Source of the DNA: Clostridiales bacterium | GTDB taxonomy: Bacteria > Bacillota > Clostridia > Christensenellales > Aristaeellaceae | DNA length: 64,000 nucleotides | Assembly: GCA_015056255.1 (NCBI GenBank) | Contig: SVGP01000003.1 | Coordinates: forward strand, 62,001 to 126,000 | Direction: 5' to 3' | In this document: positions 16,937 through 25,520 of the stretch, piece by piece | Position numbering within the stretch: position 1 is the stretch's first letter | How the letters are laid out: every line of letters begins with the position of its first letter | Notes under the pieces: model-generated | Told to the model about the DNA's origin: nothing | What the model saw: the letters and a program-made list of their open reading frames with translations, nothing else | Databases searched by the model: none | Position numbers and translations under genes: made by a program

Positions 16937-17518
16937 ATGAGAATAACCTATGACAACATTATCCTGCGGGATTATGTGCTTTCGGATGTTGAGGATGAAG
17001 TTCGCTGGACAAACGAGGAAACAGAGTGGTTTTATCAGGAAGCTCCGTGGATGACGTTGGAACCGGTGAATGCAGACGAATTGCGCGCGGATATGATAGA
17101 GATCATCAATGATCTGTCTGAGAACGTTATAAGATGGCGATTTGAGATTGAGGTAGATGGCCGGCATATCGGGCAGCTTTCGTCCTCGTATCTGAACAGT
17201 GATTTTGAGCATACCCCTTGGAATTGCATAGACCAAAGCAAAAATGCGCCTCAGAACAATTCAGTTAGAGCGCTTGGGATTGAAATCTGCGAAATGGAAT
17301 TCTGGGGAAAGGGTATCGGCGCAAAGGCGCTTGCTGCATTTATGGATTATTATCGCAGCTTCGGCGAAAACCATTTTCTCCTTCAAACGTGGAGCGGGAA
17401 TCTTCGAATGTTGGGCTGCGCCAAAAAGCTTGCCTTTTGTGAAGTGAAGCGAACAGAAGACGCGATTACCGTTGATGGGAAAGCGTTTGATGAACTGATC
17501 TTTGAAAAAAGATTCTGA
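16937..17518 (+). CDS. GNAT-family N-acetyltransferase
   Basis: 193 residues of the RimJ/RimL-like GNAT type. The acetyl-CoA loop region reads ICEMEFWGKGIGAKALAAFMDYY, and an upstream strand holds FEIEVDGRHIGQLSS. Substrate unknown. The ATG at 16937 follows AGAGGA by 6 bases; the earlier ATG at 16916 lies before that site. A GTGATAGAATG extended -10 lies about 45 bases upstream. The next GNAT gene starts 37 bases downstream. Confidence 0.8.
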   Translation: MRITYDNIILRDYVLSDVEDEVRWTNEETEWFYQEAPWMTLEPVNADELRADMIEIINDLSENVIRWRFEIEVDGRHIGQLSSSYLNSDFEHTPWNCIDQSKNAPQNNSVRALGIEICEMEFWGKGIGAKALAAFMDYYRSFGENHFLLQTWSGNLRMLGCAKKLAFCEVKRTEDAITVDGKAFDELIFEKRF

Positions 17519-17555
17519 TGAACAGCGTTTCGGTTTTGCGCGGAGGATTGCGGCA

Positions 17556-18032
17556 ATGTCAAATTATATGTGGCGTGATTATGATCCGAAAGCAATGCAG
17601 TATATCGAAGACTGGCTGGATGAAAGCGCCGTTAAATCCACGGGTATGGACGAAGGATTTTGCGCCTTTTATGAATACTGGGCGCACGAAGATGGTTTTA
17701 TTGATGGGGAGAATTTTTGGTGCAAGGTTGTATTTGAGAATGATAGGCCTTTTGCTGTTATTGCCTTTTGCCGGCATGAAAACAAAATAATCATTATGGA
17801 AGTATTGATTGAGCCTGCAAAACGAGGACAGGGCAAAGGTTCAAAATTATTAAAAGAACTGCTTAACTGCAAAGAGGTTATCGGTTATTCAATACAAAAA
17901 TGCGAAGCAGTAATTTATCCTGATAATATAGCATCACAAAAAGCATTTGAGAATGCTGGATTCAAGCATCACCACGACCATGAGGACGAAAATGGAAATA
18001 GCATGAACTACGTCTTTGAAGTAGTGCATTAA
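17556..18032 (+). CDS. GNAT-family N-acetyltransferase
   Basis: 158 residues. A C-terminal GNAT core is visible: MEVLIEPAKRGQGKGSKLLKELL (acetyl-CoA loop) and AVIYPDNIASQKAFENAGF. The start at 17556 is chosen for GGAGGA 8 bases upstream; the alternative at 17502 would overlap the preceding gene by 17 bases. Substrate unknown. The two adjacent GNAT genes are not obviously close relatives of each other. Confidence 0.75.
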   Translation: MSNYMWRDYDPKAMQYIEDWLDESAVKSTGMDEGFCAFYEYWAHEDGFIDGENFWCKVVFENDRPFAVIAFCRHENKIIIMEVLIEPAKRGQGKGSKLLKELLNCKEVIGYSIQKCEAVIYPDNIASQKAFENAGFKHHHDHEDENGNSMNYVFEVVH

Positions 18033-18052
18033 GCAGATTCGGTTAATAGACT

Positions 18053-18133
18053 GCGCGGGTGTTATGTGCATGCTCCTACAGTATGGTTATAATTCGATCA
18101 CTACATGTAGGGGCGATCATCGATCGCCCGCGC
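18053..18133. repeat. Intergenic repeat family 1, copy b
   Basis: An 81-base element with GCGCGGGTG and CGCCCGCGC ends, inner CTCCTACAGTATGGTTAT, and CTACATGTAGGGGCGATC with GATCGCCCG. It lies between the ends of two converging genes and shares the TACAG-ATGGTTAT-ACATGTAGGGGCG core with the copy at 51481-51568. Confidence 0.8.
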
Positions 18134-18152
18134 TATTTTAATGGTGCAGCCA

Positions 18153-18797
18153 TTACAGCCTGCTCTCATAATCCTCGTCAATCCGCTGTTTCCAATTGCT
18201 TTCAAGCGGCCTGCTTGCGCGCACGGACGAGATGGCGTCCGAGAGAACCTCGTAGTTAAGGGCGGTGCCTTGTTTATCGCTGTGGTAATTCACAGCGCGG
18301 TCGGCTTCGATTCCGAAATGGCCTGCGGTTTCCACGGCGTCGATGTTTGCGCCTAAGAAGAGAAATTCCCAGTTGTATTTTGATTTCTGACGCTCGATCA
18401 TTTGTTTTACCTTGTCGCTGGAATACTTGCGGCTTGCGTTTTCCATGCCGTCGGTTGTGATGATGAACAGGGTTTTTTCGGGTCTGTCTTCCTCGCGGGC
18501 GTATTTGTGGACGTTTCCGATGTGGTGAATCGCGCCGCCGATGGCGTCTAAAAGCGCGGTGCATCCGCGGACGAAGTAGTCTTTTTCGGTCATGGGCGCG
18601 ATGGTTTTAAGGTTTTTACGGTCGTGGATGACTTGCGTTTCGGTGTCGAAAAGCACAGTTGAAATATAGGCTTCGCCATCTGCCTGCTTCTGGCGGTTGA
18701 TCATCGAATTGAAGCCGCCGATGGTGTCCTTTTCAAGGCCGGCCATGGAGCCGCTGCGGTCTAAGATAAAAACGATTTCGGTAAGATTTTTCTTCAT
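18153..18797 (-). CDS. VWA-domain protein
   Basis: 214 residues, almost entirely one von Willebrand factor A domain. The metal-ion-dependent adhesion site is intact: DRSGS at 13-17, a threonine in GCTALLDAIGG, and the aspartate of TTDGMEN. There is no signal peptide or membrane segment, so it is cytoplasmic. It follows the macro-domain gene by 78 bases and both read leftward. Its Shine-Dalgarno (GGGAGG) is buried in a 20-base-arm hairpin. The partner and function are unknown. Confidence 0.85.
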   Translation of the reverse strand: MKKNLTEIVFILDRSGSMAGLEKDTIGGFNSMINRQKQADGEAYISTVLFDTETQVIHDRKNLKTIAPMTEKDYFVRGCTALLDAIGGAIHHIGNVHKYAREEDRPEKTLFIITTDGMENASRKYSSDKVKQMIERQKSKYNWEFLFLGANIDAVETAGHFGIEADRAVNYHSDKQGTALNYEVLSDAISSVRASRPLESNWKQRIDEDYESRL

Positions 18798-18801
18798 AAT
18801 G

Positions 18802-18852
18802 AATGCCTCCCTGTCTTTGATGGATTAAGTGTATCAAAGACGGGGAGGCATT
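18802..18852 (-). promoter_or_regulatory. Hairpin sequestering the VWA-gene ribosome site
   Basis: Arms 18802-18821 and 18833-18852 match in 19 of 20 positions around an 11-base loop. The 3' arm on the minus strand contains the GGGAGG that must serve the VWA start. The loop side includes GATACACT, a possible weak -10. Confidence 0.75.
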
Positions 18853-18875
18853 TGGTCGCCCAGCAGGCGACAAAT

Positions 18876-19880
18876 TCAGTAGCCCAGCGGCTGAAGATCG
18901 AGCTTGAAAAGGATCTGGTTGATCTCGATGATGTTGTAATTCCGGGTCTTTAAGCAGTATTCGACCACGATATCGGCCTTATTGCTGTGGGAGAGCGCAA
19001 AGCCTGCCTTCATAAGCATTTCGCGGGCTTCGTCAAGCGTGAGTTCAAGGGCGATTGCGAAGGCCAAAACCGTTTGCTTTCCGGGCTTGTAGGCGGGATT
19101 GTTCTTAATTTTATTGAAAAGGCGGCGGTCGACGTTTGCTTTTTTATAGCATTCGGCGTCGGTCATCTGCTTTTCGTCGATTTTCCGGATGAGCATCTCG
19201 GAAAAGCTTTCGTCGATCTGATGAAGCATATCGTCAAGAGAAGCGCCCACGGAGGAAGCCTGGCTCATATCCGGCTTCAAGACAGATGCCTTTAAAGGAC
19301 GCGGAGCCATGAAACGGCTGCGCTGTGATTCTCTTGCGTAATCCGTATGTTCGTCCACATACATATCGTCGATGTATGCCTTGATATCGTTAAACAGTTT
19401 GCCTGTGATTTCAAATGCATCCTTTGAGAACACGACGAGATAAACCGTCATATCGTGTTCCATCAAAAACGCCGTAATCGCGTTTATGGCGACCTTTACG
19501 GCCTGCGCCTTGGGATAGCCGTAAACGCCGGAGGAGATGAGCGGAAAGGCCACGGTCTCAAGCGCATATTCTTTTGCAAGCGCAAGCGAATTCTGGTAGC
19601 AGGCAGTGAGCAGCGCTTCCTCGCCGTGCTTCCCGTCCTGATAGACGGGGCCGACTGTATGAATGACGTATTTCGCGGGAAGCAAATACCCCTTTGTGAT
19701 TTTCGCCTGACCTGTTTCACAGCCGCCGAGCATTTTACATTCCTCATAAAGCCCGGGTCCTGCGCTTCTGTGAATCGCGCCGTCCACGCCTCCGCCGCCC
19801 AAAAGCGTGGGATTGGCGGCATTGACGATCGCGTCCACTTCCATTTTGGTGATATCGTTTCTGACGATGATGAGCGGCAT
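18876..19880 (-). CDS. Macro-domain protein with C-terminal helical/HTH-like domain
   Basis: 334 residues. Residues 1-175 are a macro domain that binds ADP-ribose and often removes it from proteins or from O-acetyl-ADP-ribose: [18 protein letters not shown], then [18 protein letters not shown] linker leads to a C-terminal region (about 220-334) with an HTH-like pattern ([20 protein letters not shown], then [21 protein letters not shown]), reminiscent of XRE-type folds. GGGAGGG precedes the ATG. It is followed by the VWA gene. The macro call is firm; the C-terminal fold is an inference. Confidence 0.88.
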   Translation of the reverse strand: MPLIIVRNDITKMEVDAIVNAANPTLLGGGGVDGAIHRSAGPGLYEECKMLGGCETGQAKITKGYLLPAKYVIHTVGPVYQDGKHGEEALLTACYQNSLALAKEYALETVAFPLISSGVYGYPKAQAVKVAINAITAFLMEHDMTVYLVVFSKDAFEITGKLFNDIKAYIDDMYVDEHTDYARESQRSRFMAPRPLKASVLKPDMSQASSVGASLDDMLHQIDESFSEMLIRKIDEKQMTDAECYKKANVDRRLFNKIKNNPAYKPGKQTVLAFAIALELTLDEAREMLMKAGFALSHSNKADIVVEYCLKTRNYNIIEINQILFKLDLQPLGY

Positions 19881-19918
19881 TGTATCCCTCCCGGATGTTT
19901 CTGTTTTTATTGTAGCAC

Positions 19919-19946
19919 AGATAAAAAGAAAATCAATCGCCGTTTA
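19919..19946 (-). promoter_or_regulatory. Promoter of the macro-VWA pair
   Basis: Minus strand TTGATT (19941-19946), 16 bases, TACAAT (19919-19924), about 40 bases before the macro-gene start. Confidence 0.5.
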
Positions 19947-20000
19947 CCGATGAAATAAGCGGGATGACAAATTTTCTTTCCGAATTTTTGCCTCCCGCGG

Positions 20001-20029
20001 TTGCACAACGCATGAATTGAGAGTATAAT
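20001..20029 (+). promoter_or_regulatory. Promoter of upp
   Basis: TTGCAC (20001-20006), 17 bases, TATAAT (20024-20029), 39 bases before the upp start. Confidence 0.8.
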
Positions 20030-20068
20030 TATGGCGATACGGAAAAGAAAAATTGGAGGGATGTACGA

Positions 20069-20698
20069 ATGAGCACTGTACACGTCATCGACCACCCGCT
20101 GATTCAGCATAAACTTACCCTGATGCGTCAGACCGAAACCGGCACGAAGGATTTCCGCGAGCTTTTAAACGAGATCGCGATGCTGATGTGCTATGAAGTT
20201 ACCCGCGAGCTGCCGCTTGAGGAAATTGAGATCGAGACCCCCATCTGCAAGTGCAAAAGCAAGGTCATCGCCGGCAAAAAGCTGGGCGTTGTGCCGATTT
20301 TAAGAGCGGGCCTCGGTATGGTGGAAGGCTTTGTGAAGCTGGTTCCCGCGTGCAAGGTGGGTCACATCGGCCTGTACCGTGACCCCGAAACGCACATGCC
20401 CGTTGAATATTACTGCAAGCTTCCTGCCGACGCGCAGGAAAGAGAACTGATCGTTGTCGATCCTATGCTGGCCACGGGCGGTTCCTCCGCTGCGGCGATT
20501 CAGTTTTTGAAGGATCGCGGATGCTTCAACATCAAGCTCGTTTGCCTCGTCGGTTGCCCCGAGGGAATTGCGGTTCTTCAGGCCGAGCATCCCGATGTAG
20601 ATATCTACATCGCTGCCATTGACGAGAAGCTCAACGAGCACAAGTACATCGTTCCGGGTCTGGGCGACGCAGGCGACAGACTGTTCGGCACGAAGTAA
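20069..20698 (+). CDS. upp: Uracil phosphoribosyltransferase
   Basis: 209 residues, full length. It makes UMP from uracil and PRPP (pyrimidine salvage). Signatures: [15 protein letters not shown] at the N-terminus, [13 protein letters not shown], the PRPP-binding loop [14 protein letters not shown] and the C-terminal [21 protein letters not shown] precedes the ATG. Monocistronic, with its own promoter and terminator. Confidence 0.98.
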   Translation: MSTVHVIDHPLIQHKLTLMRQTETGTKDFRELLNEIAMLMCYEVTRELPLEEIEIETPICKCKSKVIAGKKLGVVPILRAGLGMVEGFVKLVPACKVGHIGLYRDPETHMPVEYYCKLPADAQERELIVVDPMLATGGSSAAAIQFLKDRGCFNIKLVCLVGCPEGIAVLQAEHPDVDIYIAAIDEKLNEHKYIVPGLGDAGDRLFGTK

Positions 20699-20712
20699 GA
20701 AAACTTTTTTTC

Positions 20713-20749
20713 AAAAAACGCTGTCTCAGAATATGAGACAGCGTTTTTT
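20713..20749 (+). terminator. Terminator of upp
   Basis: AAAAAACGCTGTCTCA and TGAGACAGCGTTTTTT form a perfect stem with a 5-base loop and T-run, 15 bases after the stop. Confidence 0.93.
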
Positions 20750-20906
20750 GTTTGAAAAGAACACGGATTTATAATATATAACCGATACAATTAGTGTAAT
20801 TATATGTTTTATCAGATGTATCTTATAAAATTCTGATTTTTCGGTTGTGTTTCAGATGTAAATGTGATATACTATTGTCGGACATGAAAAGGGGGCGGCA
20901 GAATTT

Positions 20907-22112
20907 ATGATAAAACGCGAAATGTATCTGAAGCGCATTCGGCCATTCATTGGAACCGAATTGATCAAGGTAATGACTGGGATTCGCCGCTCGGGGAAGT
21001 CGATTATGCTGGAACTGATCAAGCAGGAGTTGACGGAAAGCGGCGTAAATCCTTCTCAGTTTATATCCATCAATTTTGAGGACATGCGCTATGCCCATCT
21101 GCAAACTGCGAAAGCTTTGCACGATGAGATTATGAAAAGAGCCGAAGCAGTTGAAGGCAAATTATATCTGTTTTTTGACGAAATTCAGGAGGTTGCCGAC
21201 TGGGAGAAATGCGTCAATTCCCTAAGAATCGCGCTGGATTCGGATATTTACATCACAGGCTCCAATGCAAAGCTCCTTTCGGGCGAGCTTGCAACGCATC
21301 TTGGCGGGCGTTATGTTGAATTTGTGATTTATCCGTTTTCTTTTGCGGAGTTTATGGCTCTTTATCAAACAAATGCGCCCGTTCAGGAGCGCTTTAAGCA
21401 ATATCTTCTCTTTGGCGGTATGCCCTATCTCGCTCATCTTGGCTATGCCGATGCGCCTTCAAAGCAATACCTTTACGATCTTTTCAATTCGGTTCAGCTG
21501 AAGGACATCGTGAAGCGCAACAGAATCCGCGATGTGGACTTATTGGAGCGAATCATTTCCTATGCAATGGCGAATGTGGGAAACACCTTTTCAGCTACGT
21601 CGCTTGCAAGGTTCTTAAAAAATGAGCATCGAACCATCGCCACTGAGACAATTCTCAACTATATTCGATACTGCGTGGACGCCTACCTGTTTTATCAGGT
21701 CAAGCGCGAGGATTTGCAGGGAAAACAGATTCTTTCTACGAATGAAAAATACTATATTGCGGATCACGGTATCCGTGAAGCCGTATACGGCGGCAACACA
21801 AGGGATATCAATCTGATTCTTGAAAACATTGTTTATCTGGAGCTTCTTCGAAGAGGCTATGAAGTGACGGTCGGCAGAAACGGCACAAAGGAAATTGACT
21901 TCGTTTTAAACAGGCGCGGAGAGAAAATTTACGTTCAGGTCGCGTATCTTCTTGCGTCGGAAGAGACCATTGAACGAGAATTCGGCGCATATGACGGTAT
22001 TCGCGACAACTTTCCGAAGTATGTGTTATCGCTTGACGAATTTGACATGAGCCGGGACGGAATCAGACATGTGAACATCCGCGATTTTCTCCTGATGGAA
22101 AAGTGGAACTGA
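20907..22112 (+). CDS. AAA_14/DUF4143 ATPase
   Basis: 401 residues. N-terminal AAA_14 ATPase with Walker A GIRRSGKS (about 27-34), Walker B LYLFFDEIQEV and sensor TGSNAKLLSGEL; the C-terminal DUF4143 domain has a PD-(D/E)XK-like core (KEIDFVLN then KIYVQVAYLL). Such proteins are common as mobile, single-copy accessory genes; their cellular role is not known to me. The ATPase gene 18 bases downstream is probably co-transcribed. Confidence 0.88.
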   Translation: MIKREMYLKRIRPFIGTELIKVMTGIRRSGKSIMLELIKQELTESGVNPSQFISINFEDMRYAHLQTAKALHDEIMKRAEAVEGKLYLFFDEIQEVADWEKCVNSLRIALDSDIYITGSNAKLLSGELATHLGGRYVEFVIYPFSFAEFMALYQTNAPVQERFKQYLLFGGMPYLAHLGYADAPSKQYLYDLFNSVQLKDIVKRNRIRDVDLLERIISYAMANVGNTFSATSLARFLKNEHRTIATETILNYIRYCVDAYLFYQVKREDLQGKQILSTNEKYYIADHGIREAVYGGNTRDINLILENIVYLELLRRGYEVTVGRNGTKEIDFVLNRRGEKIYVQVAYLLASEETIEREFGAYDGIRDNFPKYVLSLDEFDMSRDGIRHVNIRDFLLMEKWN

Positions 22113-22130
22113 GCCCTGGAAGGTGAGAGC

Positions 22131-22874
22131 ATGAACGCCTTATACATTAGCGGCGTGAAGGTGAAACGTGCGCCGGAAGAAAAATATCTGAAGAGCATTC
22201 CTGCGGTAAAGTGGCTGCTTGACGGTGAGCATCTGTCTCTTTCCCTGCCCGTTACGTTCTTTGTAGGTGAAAACGGAACGGGAAAGTCCACGCTCATTGA
22301 GGCGATTGCGGTAGCCGCCGGGTTTAATCCCGAGGGCGGGACGAAAAATTTTTCATTTCAGACAGCGAAGGCGCATTCGTCGCTTCACGAATGCCTGACA
22401 ATCATCAAAAGAAGCTATCCGAGGGACGGATTTTTCTTAAGGGCGGAAAGCTTTTTTAATGTCGCCACGAATATTGACGGGATGGATGCAGCGCCCGCGT
22501 TTTCGCCGCCCGTTATCGATTCCTATGGCGGCGTGTCGCTTCACGAGCGTTCGCACGGTGAGAGCTTTCTTGCTTTGGTTCAGAACAGATTTTCGGGAAA
22601 CGGACTGTACATTTTGGACGAGCCGGAGGCCGCTCTGTCGCCAATGAAAATCCTGACATTGATGTGCGAAATGAAGCGGCTGACCAATCGAAATTCTCAG
22701 TTTATTATCGCGACGCATTCGCCGATGCTGATGGCGTTTCCTGGGGCGGAAATTCTGGAATTTTCAGAAAACGGCATACAAAAAACGGATTTCCGAAAAA
22801 CGCAGCACTATGAAATCACGCGCCGTTTTCTCGAAAACCCGGAAAAATATCTGGATATATTGTTTGAGGATTAG
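22131..22874 (+). CDS. AAA/ABC-type ATPase (AAA_21-like)
   Basis: 247 residues with all ABC-type ATPase motifs: Walker A GENGTGKST (about 46-54), signature SHGESF, Walker B LYILDEPEAALSP and H-loop ATHSPML. There is no membrane segment, and no coiled-coil insertion as in SMC or RecF. This compact type resembles predicted ATPases of the COG3910/COG4637 kind; the function is unknown. It follows the AAA_14 gene by 18 bases. Its TAG overlaps the stop of the converging TipAS gene. Confidence 0.85.
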   Translation: MNALYISGVKVKRAPEEKYLKSIPAVKWLLDGEHLSLSLPVTFFVGENGTGKSTLIEAIAVAAGFNPEGGTKNFSFQTAKAHSSLHECLTIIKRSYPRDGFFLRAESFFNVATNIDGMDAAPAFSPPVIDSYGGVSLHERSHGESFLALVQNRFSGNGLYILDEPEAALSPMKILTLMCEMKRLTNRNSQFIIATHSPMLMAFPGAEILEFSENGIQKTDFRKTQHYEITRRFLENPEKYLDILFED

Positions 22875-23263
22875 TGTTTTACGTATGCTTCAATGGCCTT
22901 CGACGCGAATTCCGCCGTGCCTTCGCCGCCTTTTTGGTCGATGTTGGCTTTGAAACGCATATCGCACACGTACATCTTTCCAAGACCATGAAGAATCTCG
23001 TTTGTGCAGGGATAGAAATTTTCGGAAATAAACGACTGAAGGCGCTTGATTTCTGACTGAACGGTGGCGTCTTCGGGAGAAAGAGATGTGAGCGTCCCGA
23101 TGGATGCGAAAATCTCCATCATCTGCTCGCCCGCTTTATCAAAATCATGGCCTTTTTGGGCCTTTTCCTTATATGATTTGTAGGCTTCGGTATCGCCCCA
23201 GCGATCCCGGGCCTCTTTTTTCATGCTGTCGGTTTCTGCATGGTCAATAGCAGCGTAATCCAT
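22871..23263 (-). CDS. Stand-alone TipAS-domain protein
   Basis: 130 residues forming only the TipAS drug-binding domain: RWGDTEAYK, then FYPCTNEILHGLGKMYVCDMRF and the C-terminal GTAEFASKAI. In TipAL-type MerR regulators this domain follows an HTH and captures thiopeptide antibiotics; no MerR domain is encoded here. The ATG at 23263 is preceded by GGAGG; the longer frame to 23356 lies upstream of that site and resembles no HTH. It could act as an independent sequestration protein. Confidence 0.85.
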   Translation of the reverse strand: MDYAAIDHAETDSMKKEARDRWGDTEAYKSYKEKAQKGHDFDKAGEQMMEIFASIGTLTSLSPEDATVQSEIKRLQSFISENFYPCTNEILHGLGKMYVCDMRFKANIDQKGGEGTAEFASKAIEAYVKH

Positions 23264-23345
23264 TGGAAATCCTCCGGCAATCAATATTTCAAGGCGTCCT
23301 CCATCACCCTTTTCGGGCGGAGGGCTTTCAGGAACAAAAGCAATT

Positions 23346-24293
23346 TCAGATCTCAAGCCCGGAAATAACTTCCTTTAATACATTGGCGCTGTTGTGCAGA
23401 CGCTCGAGCTCTTCGTCGGTTAAGTCGGGCAGCACGCGACCCTTTACGCCGCCGTGGCCTACGAAGGTGGGAATGCTCAGGCACACGTCATCGATGCCGT
23501 ATTCGCCCTCGAGCATCGTGGAAACAGCCATAACGGTGTTCACGCTGCTGAACAGACACTCGATGATGTGGCAGACCGCGATGGAGACGGCATAATAGGT
23601 TGCGCCCTTTCGGGAAATAATTTTGCCGCCGGAGGTGCGGATATATTCTTCGATTTCATCGTAATTGAGCTCAGGAAGCTCGATGATGCCAAAATCGAGA
23701 TTCTTTCTGTAGTCGGCAAGGGGAGTGTTGCACACCTGTGCCAGGGACCACGGCACGAACATGCTGTCGCCGTGCTCGCCCAAAGCATAGGCGTGTACGT
23801 TTTTCTGGGATACGTTCAAGAATTCCGCCAGACGGGAACAAAGGCGCGCGGTGTCAAGGAGCGTGCCGGTGCCGATGATATGACTTTTGGGAATATCGGT
23901 AACCTTGTGGAACACATAGGTCATGATATCAACGGGATTGGAAACGATGATGTAATAGGCGTTGGGCGCATATTTCGTAATTTTGGGCGCAATGCTTTTG
24001 ATAATATCGGTGTTGGTCTGCGCAAGCGCAAGGCGGGCCTGACCAGCCTTTCTGGCAACGCCGGAGGTGATGATGACAACGTCGGAATCCGCCGCGTCCA
24101 CATAGCTGCCCGCGTATACGGTGATGGGCGCGCAAAGCGGCGTTCCCTGACGGATATCCAGCGCCTCGCCCATAGCCTTTTTGGTGTTTACATCGATGAG
24201 AACGACTTCGGAGGCGATATCCTTAACCGCCATCATGAAAGCAATCGTAGAGCCGACGCTGCCCGCGCCGATGATGGTTGCTTTAATTCCCAT
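23346..24293 (-). CDS. ldh: L-lactate/malate dehydrogenase family protein
   Basis: 315 residues. NAD-binding GAGSVGS (10-15), catalytic His174 in GEHGDS, Asp147 and Arg150 in LLDTARL, and substrate-loop Arg87. The overall length and the C-terminal segment (VSTMLEGEYGIDDV, then NSANVLKEV) resemble lactate dehydrogenases. However, the loop position that separates lactate (Gln) from malate (Arg) enzymes is Arg81 in GVARKAGQAR, as in malate dehydrogenases. The substrate is therefore uncertain. It has its own extended -10 promoter. Confidence 0.88.
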   Translation of the reverse strand: MGIKATIIGAGSVGSTIAFMMAVKDIASEVVLIDVNTKKAMGEALDIRQGTPLCAPITVYAGSYVDAADSDVVIITSGVARKAGQARLALAQTNTDIIKSIAPKITKYAPNAYYIIVSNPVDIMTYVFHKVTDIPKSHIIGTGTLLDTARLCSRLAEFLNVSQKNVHAYALGEHGDSMFVPWSLAQVCNTPLADYRKNLDFGIIELPELNYDEIEEYIRTSGGKIISRKGATYYAVSIAVCHIIECLFSSVNTVMAVSTMLEGEYGIDDVCLSIPTFVGHGGVKGRVLPDLTDEELERLHNSANVLKEVISGLEI

Positions 24294-24344
24294 TTTGGAA
24301 TTCTCCTTTTTTCTTATGAAAAATCAAATCTTCTACCGAATACC

Positions 24345-24350
24345 ATTCTA
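24345..24350 (-). promoter_or_regulatory. Extended -10 promoter of the dehydrogenase gene
   Basis: Minus strand AATCTGTGATAGAATGGTAT contains TGATAGAAT, and 18 of these 20 bases match the Gfo/Idh promoter at 5456-5461. The rest of the 340-base gap to the PepSY gene holds only the terminator at 24527-24553. Confidence 0.55.
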
Positions 24351-24526
24351 TCACAGATTCTGAAAAAATAGTAGCCCCTAATGCACATATTAATCTCGAT
24401 TTATCTAAAAATTCGCATCTGAAACGACATATTTACATTTTATTTGAACGCAATCGCGCGTTTTCACGACAATCGGGACAAATTTCGCCCGCTTGTATGA
24501 TTTTTGGAAAACCCTGTGTAAAAAAG

Positions 24527-24553
24527 ACGGACGCCCGATCTTTGAGCGTCCGT
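24527..24553 (-). terminator. Terminator of the PepSY gene
   Basis: ACGGACGC and GCGTCCGT flank an 11-base loop; on the minus strand the stem is followed by CTTTTTT. Confidence 0.85.
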
Positions 24554-24632
24554 AAGGCGATAATCTATGATAAACCGTCTGCGCTGCGAAAAACGCGATA
24601 AAATTCATTTTCCGCCCGCGACAGCGGATTGC

Positions 24633-25472
24633 TTAATCGTCGATCTTCCAGCGGATCAGGCTGCCTGTGGTTGCGTCCACCTCAAAATCGTATTCGCGAC
24701 CGTTTAAGTAGGCTTCGCCTTCGTAGACGTATTTGCCGCCTTCAAAATCCAGCTCGATGTCCGTAATTTTCGCGCCGGGATGGCGAGAGGTAACGGCGGA
24801 TTTGGCCTGAGAGACAGAGATAAAGGAGACCTTATCAGAAGCGTTGTTGTCATTTTTCTTGCCGTCTTCTTTGGGCGGCTGCGCGCTTTCATTCGGCGAA
24901 GCGCTCCAAGCCCAGTCGTCAGCCGCGCCGCTTAATGCGTTTTCGCTTTTCTGCACATCTTTATAGTAGTCGTCGTCCAGCTCCGCCTGCCAGCCGGCAA
25001 GAGGCGTCTTCATGAGGATTTTGCGCTCGATAACGTTGCCCGTTTCAGCGTTCAGCTTCAGCCTTCCGAAATGATCGTAGCATGCAAAGTAGACGTGGAT
25101 TTCGAAAAGGCCGTCTTCCTTTACGGCAAAGAAGGAATCAATCTGCGCGTCCGGATATTCGCTTAAAACCACCTCGCGAATTCTTTCCTCGGTAACCGTG
25201 TTTGCAGTCGAGCCCAGCGCAAAGTCGTTTTCCGTTTCGATTTTTACGGGCATGCTTTCGTCTAATGGAACGGAGATTTCAAATTCCTCATTGGTTGCCT
25301 CAATCAAAAAATGAATCTCGTAGTTTTTGCCGTCTTTCTCCGTGTACAGATACACGCTTCCCTCCGGAGCAAGCGAGCGCGCGGTTTCCGTGGCGGTTCT
25401 CGCGTCAACGGCCAATGCGGCAAGTGAAAAAAGTACGGCTATCGATAAAATAACAGCAAATATCTTTTTCAT
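24633..25472 (-). CDS. Secreted PepSY-repeat protein
   Basis: 279 residues with a signal peptide (MKKIFAVILSIAVLFSLAALA). At least two PepSY-like repeats are visible: RIREVVLSEYPDAQIDSFFAV to NAETGNVIERKI, and SVSQAKSAVTSRHPGAKITDIEL to VDATTGSLIRW, with a Ser/Asp/Asn-rich linker between. PepSY modules occur in protease-inhibitory and envelope-signalling proteins. The gene lies 101 bases downstream of a sensor kinase on the same strand, with phased ATGAAAA repeats upstream of its promoter, so regulation by that system is likely. Confidence 0.85.
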   Translation of the reverse strand: MKKIFAVILSIAVLFSLAALAVDARTATETARSLAPEGSVYLYTEKDGKNYEIHFLIEATNEEFEISVPLDESMPVKIETENDFALGSTANTVTEERIREVVLSEYPDAQIDSFFAVKEDGLFEIHVYFACYDHFGRLKLNAETGNVIERKILMKTPLAGWQAELDDDYYKDVQKSENALSGAADDWAWSASPNESAQPPKEDGKKNDNNASDKVSFISVSQAKSAVTSRHPGAKITDIELDFEGGKYVYEGEAYLNGREYDFEVDATTGSLIRWKIDD

Positions 25473-25520
25473 GGTGAAATACCTCCTGTGTGTTTACCGG
25501 GATTGCCTCCCGACAATACA

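Noticed and set aside
16937-18032. The two adjacent GNAT genes as a frameshifted single gene or recent duplication
   Set aside because: Each has its own ribosome site and a complete acetyl-CoA loop, and the sequences are not closely alike.
23264-23356. A longer TipAS protein start or a lost MerR domain
   Set aside because: The upstream in-frame codons show no HTH pattern and the GGAGG site fits the ATG at 23263. A weak CCTCCG/CGGAGG pairing here is too short to add to the ribosome-site hairpin set.
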